Below are positions 57,889-64,000 of a DNA stretch of 64,000 nt, one piece after another. Numbering within the stretch: the stretch's first letter is position 1; every line of letters begins with the position of its first letter. The stretch is from assembly GCA_048594975.1 (NCBI GenBank), contig JBMDXQ010000027.1, positions 1-64,000 on the forward strand. The letters are read 5' to 3'. The DNA comes from JBMDXB01 sp048594975. GTDB taxonomy: Bacteria > Acidobacteriota > Vicinamibacteria > Vicinamibacterales > 2-12-FULL-66-21. A program made the position numbers and the translations under genes. The notes under the pieces were generated by a model. The model had not been told where the DNA came from, did no database searches, and was given only the letters and a program-made list of their open reading frames with translations.

Positions 57889-58953
57889 ATGCGGCAGGCC
57901 GCTTTCCGTGCGTCCACATCCATCTTTCTGTTCGCGGCATCCATCTTTCTGTGGTGTCCCGCTGCCTCCGCCCAGCCGCCGTTCACCATCGGTCCGGTGA
58001 CCGCCGCTCCGGGCACGCTCGCCTCGGGCACCCTGCAGGTCCCGGCGCGCAGCGGCGACAGCGGAACCACCATCCCGATCAGCATCGTTCACGGCGCCCG
58101 GCCGGGCCCTGTACTTGCGCTCATCGCCGGGACGCACGGGATGGAGTACGTGCCGATCGTCGCGCTGCAGCGCCTGCGCACCGCGATCGACCCGAAGGAG
58201 CTGCGCGGCACGATCGTCATGGTCCACGTCGCGAACATGCCGTCGTTCCTGGGGCGCACGATCTACTACTCGCCGATCGACGGCAAGAACCTGAACCGCG
58301 TCTACCCGGGAAACGCCGGCGGCACGATTTCCGAACGCATCGCCGACACAATCACCCGTGAGGTCATCGCCCGCGCCACGCACGTGGTCGACCTGCACTG
58401 CGGCGACGGCAACGAGTCGCTCCGCCCGTACACCTATTGGATCACCACCGGCGATCCGAAGGTGGCCGAGGCGAGCCGCGCCATGGCCCTCGCCTTCGGC
58501 CTCGACCACATCGTCCTCGACCGCGAGCGCCCGGTCGACCCGGCCGTGTCGGTCTACACCTCGAACACGGCGATCCTGCGCGGGAAGCCGGCGCTGACGA
58601 CGGAGACCGGCGGCCTGGGCGCGGTCGACGAACCCTCGATCGCACTGGTCGTGCGCGGCGTGGCGGGGCTGATGAAGCACCTGGGCATCCACGAGGATGG
58701 CCCGGCGCCGGTGTCCGCGCCCGTCCTGCTCGAGCGCAGCGAGGTGTTACGGGCGGGAGTGACCGGGATCTTCTACGCGGAGGTCGAGCGCGGGCACACG
58801 GTGGCGAAAGGGGCACGCCTCGGACACATCACCGATTTCCACGGCAAGAGGATCGAAGAGGTGCGCGCGCCGTTCGACGGCGAGGTCCTCTACGTCGTCG
58901 CCACACCGCCGGTGTCGAAGGGAGAGCCGGTCGCCATGGTCGGAGCGCGCTGA
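57889..58953 (+). CDS. secreted succinylglutamate desuccinylase/aspartoacylase-family protein
   Basis: The 354-residue M14-like zinc enzyme has a signal peptide in TSIFLFAASIFLWCPAASAQ. Zinc ligands are in GTHGMEYVPIV (H, E) and VVDLHCGDGN (H). GKNLNRVYPGNAGG is the substrate region and ALTTETGGLG the catalytic-glutamate-type motif. Family members cleave N-acyl amino acids or related amides; because this one is exported, its substrate is probably outside the cytosol. GGAGG lies about 7 bases before the ATG. The signal peptide includes a 15-bp in-frame direct repeat (CATCCATCTTTCTGT, copies 21 bp apart). Confidence 0.85.
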   Translation: MRQAAFRASTSIFLFAASIFLWCPAASAQPPFTIGPVTAAPGTLASGTLQVPARSGDSGTTIPISIVHGARPGPVLALIAGTHGMEYVPIVALQRLRTAIDPKELRGTIVMVHVANMPSFLGRTIYYSPIDGKNLNRVYPGNAGGTISERIADTITREVIARATHVVDLHCGDGNESLRPYTYWITTGDPKVAEASRAMALAFGLDHIVLDRERPVDPAVSVYTSNTAILRGKPALTTETGGLGAVDEPSIALVVRGVAGLMKHLGIHEDGPAPVSAPVLLERSEVLRAGVTGIFYAEVERGHTVAKGARLGHITDFHGKRIEEVRAPFDGEVLYVVATPPVSKGEPVAMVGAR

Positions 58954-58972
58954 GACGGGGGCCGAGGGTGTC

Positions 58973-59044
58973 ATAGGTTCCAAAGGTTCCCCGAAGGTTC
59001 CGAAGGTTCCGAGGTTGGCGCCTCCACGCGAAGCGTAACCTCGG
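58973..59044. repeat. AAGGTTCC word array ending in an 8-bp hairpin
   Basis: TAGGTTCCAAAGGTTCCCCG and AAGGTTCCGAAGGTTCCGAG are four near-identical words. CCGAGGTT (59009-59016) pairs with AACCTCGG (59037-59044) around a 20-base loop. It lies between the desuccinylase stop and the permease start, in the place of a terminator. Confidence 0.6.
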
Positions 59045-59078
59045 AGCGCCGCGCGCGTAGTTATGGTTGAGCGTGTGT

Positions 59079-61514
<2,436 letters not shown>

Positions 61515-61534
61515 CGGGGGCGCAGATTTCGTTT

Positions 61535-61600
61535 CTTGCACGAACGACTTCTCGAGCGGACACTGGCTGCGGTGTGCTCGTCGGGTGACAATCGTGCAAG
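61535..61600. repeat. 9-bp inverted repeat between convergent genes
   Basis: CTTGCACGA (61535-61543) and TCGTGCAAG (61592-61600) are exact reverse complements 48 bases apart, in the 105-bp space where the ADOP and M16 genes converge. It could be a bidirectional terminator stem, though the loop is long and no U-tract follows. The spacer itself shows no gene. Confidence 0.4.
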
Positions 61601-61619
61601 TAACAAGATCTGACGCCCG

Positions 61620-64000
61620 TCACTCCGGCACCAGCGTTACCACTGTGGATCTGTCGAGCGGGAAATACTTCTTGAACATCTCGTGGAGGTTCTCGCGGGT
61701 GATCGCCAGGATCCGCTCCTCGCGCTTGAGGATCAGCAGCGGGTCGCGGCCGAGGAGCTTCGACGACTGCAGCCGCCCGAGCCAGTAGCCGTTCTGCCGG
61801 ATCGACACCTCGTGCTCGCGTCGCGCCGACTCCTTGGCGCGGGTGGTCAGATCCTCCGATGGCCCCTCCTGCTGCAGCCGCTTCACTTCCTGCAGGGTGC
61901 GCTCGATCATCTTCTCGATCCGGTCGGGCGCGCCGCCGAAGGTCACCCCGATGCGGCCCGCGCCCTTCTGCGGCAGCGGCTGGTTCAACCCGACGCCGAC
62001 GCCGTAGGTCTCGCCGAGCTCCTCGCGGAGGATGTCGCGCATCGCGATCTCGAGCACGTCGGTAGCGGCGACGACGCGCGCCTGCTCGTTCTCCTCGAGC
62101 GGCGGCTCCGCGAAGAAGCTGAGTGCGGTGAGCGCCTTGGGATCGCTGCCCTTGGCGACGACGGCGCGTTCGCTCCTGTCGGGGAACTTCAGGCCGATGT
62201 CCTTCCATGTGCTGGTGGGCTTTCCCTTCGAGGGCAGCGAGCCGGCGTAGCGCCCGACGAGCGAAATCGCATCGTCCAGCCTGAAGGCGCCGACCATGAC
62301 CATCGTGAAGTCGGCGGCGTTGCCGAACCGCTCGCGGTAGTACGACGTCATCGCAGCGCGGTCGAGCCCGCCGATGCGGTCGAGCGTCAGCGGCTCCGAG
62401 GTGTAGTGATTGCTGGTGTTGACCTGCGCCACCTTCTCGCCCCACAGCGTGGTCGGGCTGCGATCGCGGTTCGCGTAGGCGGCTTCCAACCGCTTCTTGA
62501 GCAGCTCGAACGCCTGCGGGTCGTCGCGCGGCGCATTGAACCGGATGTACATCAGCTGCAGCGCCGTCTCGAGATCCGCCGGCGTGCTCGACCCGGAGAT
62601 GCCGTGGCTCGAGAGCGACGATGAAGCCGAGACCCTGGCGGTCTTGCCGGCCAGCAGCCGCTCCAGGTCGGTCGCGGAATGGCCGCCCGCGCCTGCGAGC
62701 CCCGCATAGGCGGTCGACAGTGCCGCCTCGGGATATTGCGCCGGCGGCGCGAGCGACAGGCCGCCCGGAGCGGTGAACGAGAACAGCACCTCGTCGTTCT
62801 TGAAGTCGGTCGGCTTGAACCAGGCTTCCACGCCGTTGTCGTACTGGACGATCGTGACGCCGAGTTCGGGAATCTCGCGCCGGGCCTTGACCGCGCCGGG
62901 ATCGGGCACTTTCTCGACGAGCGCCTTCCCTGCGGCGGCGTCGGCCCAGGCGGTCACGGCGACCGATTCTGCCTTGGCCAGCGAGGCGCGCAGCTGTTCC
63001 TCCGTCGGTACCGGCACGTCCGCCTTCTGCGGCGACACCGCGAGCACGACCGGGCTGCCCTCGGCGAGCAGACGACGGGCGGTCGCCGTCACCTCGTCCG
63101 TGCTGATGCCGGGAACCGCCCATTTGGCGAGGGCGAACTCGTAGGCGATGCCGGGGCTCGGCTCGCCGACGAGGAAGTTCCTGACGTACTCGCCGGCGTA
63201 CGACCCGCTCTCGGTCTTGTCGCGTTCGTTGTAGGCGCGCTCGAAGAAGGCCAGCAGGGTCTTCTTCGCGCGATCGAACTCCGCGGGCCCGAACCCGTGC
63301 TGGCGGGCGCGCCGCGACTCGACGGCCAGCGCCGCCAGCCCCGCCTCGGTGCGGCCGTGCTGCACGGAGGCGTTCAGCGAGAACGTCTCGACCGTCGGCG
63401 TGAGGTCGCCGCCACCCGCGCCCGCACTGAGAAACGCGGCGTCGGGCCGGCGCGCGAGATCGGAGAAGCGCTCGTTGAGCATCCGCGACACCAGCTGCTC
63501 GACCAGGGTCTGCCGGTAGTCGCCGACGGTCTGGTCCTCCCCGCCCGGGCGCTTGCGCACGATCGACACCGACGAGCCCTGCGCTTCCGGATCGGTCGCC
63601 ACCTTCACCTGCGTCTCGGCGTGCATGGGTACCGGGTAGCTGCGGTCGGGCGCCGCGGCGGCGGGCTTCACCAGCGCTCCGAACTCCTGCTTCACCAGCG
63701 CCGCCATCTGCTGCGGGTCGACGTCGCCGACGATGACCACCGCCATGCGGTCGGGACGGTACCAGCGGGTGTAGAACGCGCGAATGCGCTCGGGCGGCGC
63801 GCTCTTGATCACCTCCGGCTTCCCGATGGGCAGGCGCTCGGCGTAGCGCGACTTGTAGAAGAGCACCGGCGCCTGCTGCTCGAAGAGCCGCTGGCCTGCC
63901 CCGAGACGGCCGCGCCATTCCTCGATGACGACACCGCGCTCCTTGTCGATCTCCTTCGGGTCGAGCGTCAGGCCGCCGGCAAAATCGGCGAGCGCCTGGA
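61620..64000 (-). CDS. M16 family (pitrilysin-like) metallopeptidase, 5' end outside window
   Basis: The frame is open to the window end, so only the C-terminal 793 or so residues are visible. The text begins in LADFAGGLTLDPKEIDKERG and EEWRGRLGAGQRLFEQQAPV, just after where M16 peptidases carry HxxEH, which must lie outside the window. It continues with RAFYTRWYRPDRMAVVIVGD and DPQQMAALVKQEFGALVKPA. A second M16 domain with ISGSSTPADLETALQLMYIR and ASVLFSFTAPG-type strands follows, then GETYGVGVGLNQPLP and GRIGVTFGGAPDRIEKMIE. Two-domain M16B proteins of about 900 residues clip exported peptides; whether this copy has a leader cannot be seen. It converges with the ADOP gene. Confidence 0.9.
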   Translation of the reverse strand, partial: QALADFAGGLTLDPKEIDKERGVVIEEWRGRLGAGQRLFEQQAPVLFYKSRYAERLPIGKPEVIKSAPPERIRAFYTRWYRPDRMAVVIVGDVDPQQMAALVKQEFGALVKPAAAAPDRSYPVPMHAETQVKVATDPEAQGSSVSIVRKRPGGEDQTVGDYRQTLVEQLVSRMLNERFSDLARRPDAAFLSAGAGGGDLTPTVETFSLNASVQHGRTEAGLAALAVESRRARQHGFGPAEFDRAKKTLLAFFERAYNERDKTESGSYAGEYVRNFLVGEPSPGIAYEFALAKWAVPGISTDEVTATARRLLAEGSPVVLAVSPQKADVPVPTEEQLRASLAKAESVAVTAWADAAAGKALVEKVPDPGAVKARREIPELGVTIVQYDNGVEAWFKPTDFKNDEVLFSFTAPGGLSLAPPAQYPEAALSTAYAGLAGAGGHSATDLERLLAGKTARVSASSSLSSHGISGSSTPADLETALQLMYIRFNAPRDDPQAFELLKKRLEAAYANRDRSPTTLWGEKVAQVNTSNHYTSEPLTLDRIGGLDRAAMTSYYRERFGNAADFTMVMVGAFRLDDAISLVGRYAGSLPSKGKPTSTWKDIGLKFPDRSERAVVAKGSDPKALTALSFFAEPPLEENEQARVVAATDVLEIAMRDILREELGETYGVGVGLNQPLPQKGAGRIGVTFGGAPDRIEKMIERTLQEVKRLQQEGPSEDLTTRAKESARREHEVSIRQNGYWLGRLQSSKLLGRDPLLILKREERILAITRENLHEMFKKYFPLDRSTVVTLVPE

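Overview
This window is dense, GC-rich bacterial DNA that most resembles a soil-type Acidobacteriota, probably the Vicinamibacteria side of the phylum. That placement is an inference from gene content. It rests on two orphan FtsX/MacB-like permeases of the acidobacterial ADOP type (one beside a PadR regulator), a very large secretome of Asp-box, DUF1080, GHL6, CE15 and DUF5695 proteins, many twin-arginine signal peptides, and a short hairpin repeat of a kind I recall from these genomes. I saw no rRNA, tRNA, CRISPR array, intact transposase or phage gene.

Layout. 0.2-3.4 kb: a chemotaxis cassette on the minus strand (cheB, a secreted protein of unknown role, a transducer). 3.5-4.0 kb: a frameshifted gene fossil. 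4.0-6.9 kb: an aminotransferase and ATP-type PEP carboxykinase overlapping by 4 bp, a C4/C3 metabolic node. 7.1-16.4 kb: a patchwork of small housekeeping or unknown genes (DUF488, DinB-type proteins, an SRPBCC-methyltransferase fusion, NTF2-like, membrane and barrel proteins) mixed with broken genes, including a CPBP protease with frameshifts and a phosphotransferase/VOC chimera.

16.6-27.7 kb: exported carbohydrate-active proteins. They are a ten-Asp-box protein, an enolase-superfamily enzyme, two inverted GHL6 paralogues around a DUF1080 protein, and a CE15 glucuronoyl-esterase-like protein. 27.7-30.7 kb: small genes and two more fossils (DUF4241, Doc toxin). 30.9-45.7 kb: a second export-rich block with a CocE/NonD hydrolase, an M1-M28-PDZ peptidase fusion, DUF1080, an esterase and DUF5695. 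It ends in a glycyl radical enzyme matching trans-4-hydroxy-L-proline dehydratase and its activase. 46-51.5 kb: PadR-ADOP unit with a readable promoter and two matching operators, then small secreted or membrane genes. 51.7-57.0 kb: a tightly coupled Na+/solute symporter, nucleotidyltransferase and GHMP sugar kinase operon followed by a GH109-like protein. 57-64 kb: RodZ-like protein, aspartoacylase-family protein, second ADOP permease and an M16 peptidase cut by the window end.

Taken together, the middle 40 kb reads as equipment for dismantling plant-derived or other glycosylated polymers outside the cytoplasm. Uptake and sugar-1-phosphate or NDP-sugar chemistry follow, with peptide and hydroxyproline use that fits hydroxyproline-rich glycoproteins or collagen. 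That link is a hypothesis. Several intergenic spaces are filled with arrays of degenerate short words (GGTTCC, GATCAGC, AGTAAGG types) that differ from spacer to spacer.
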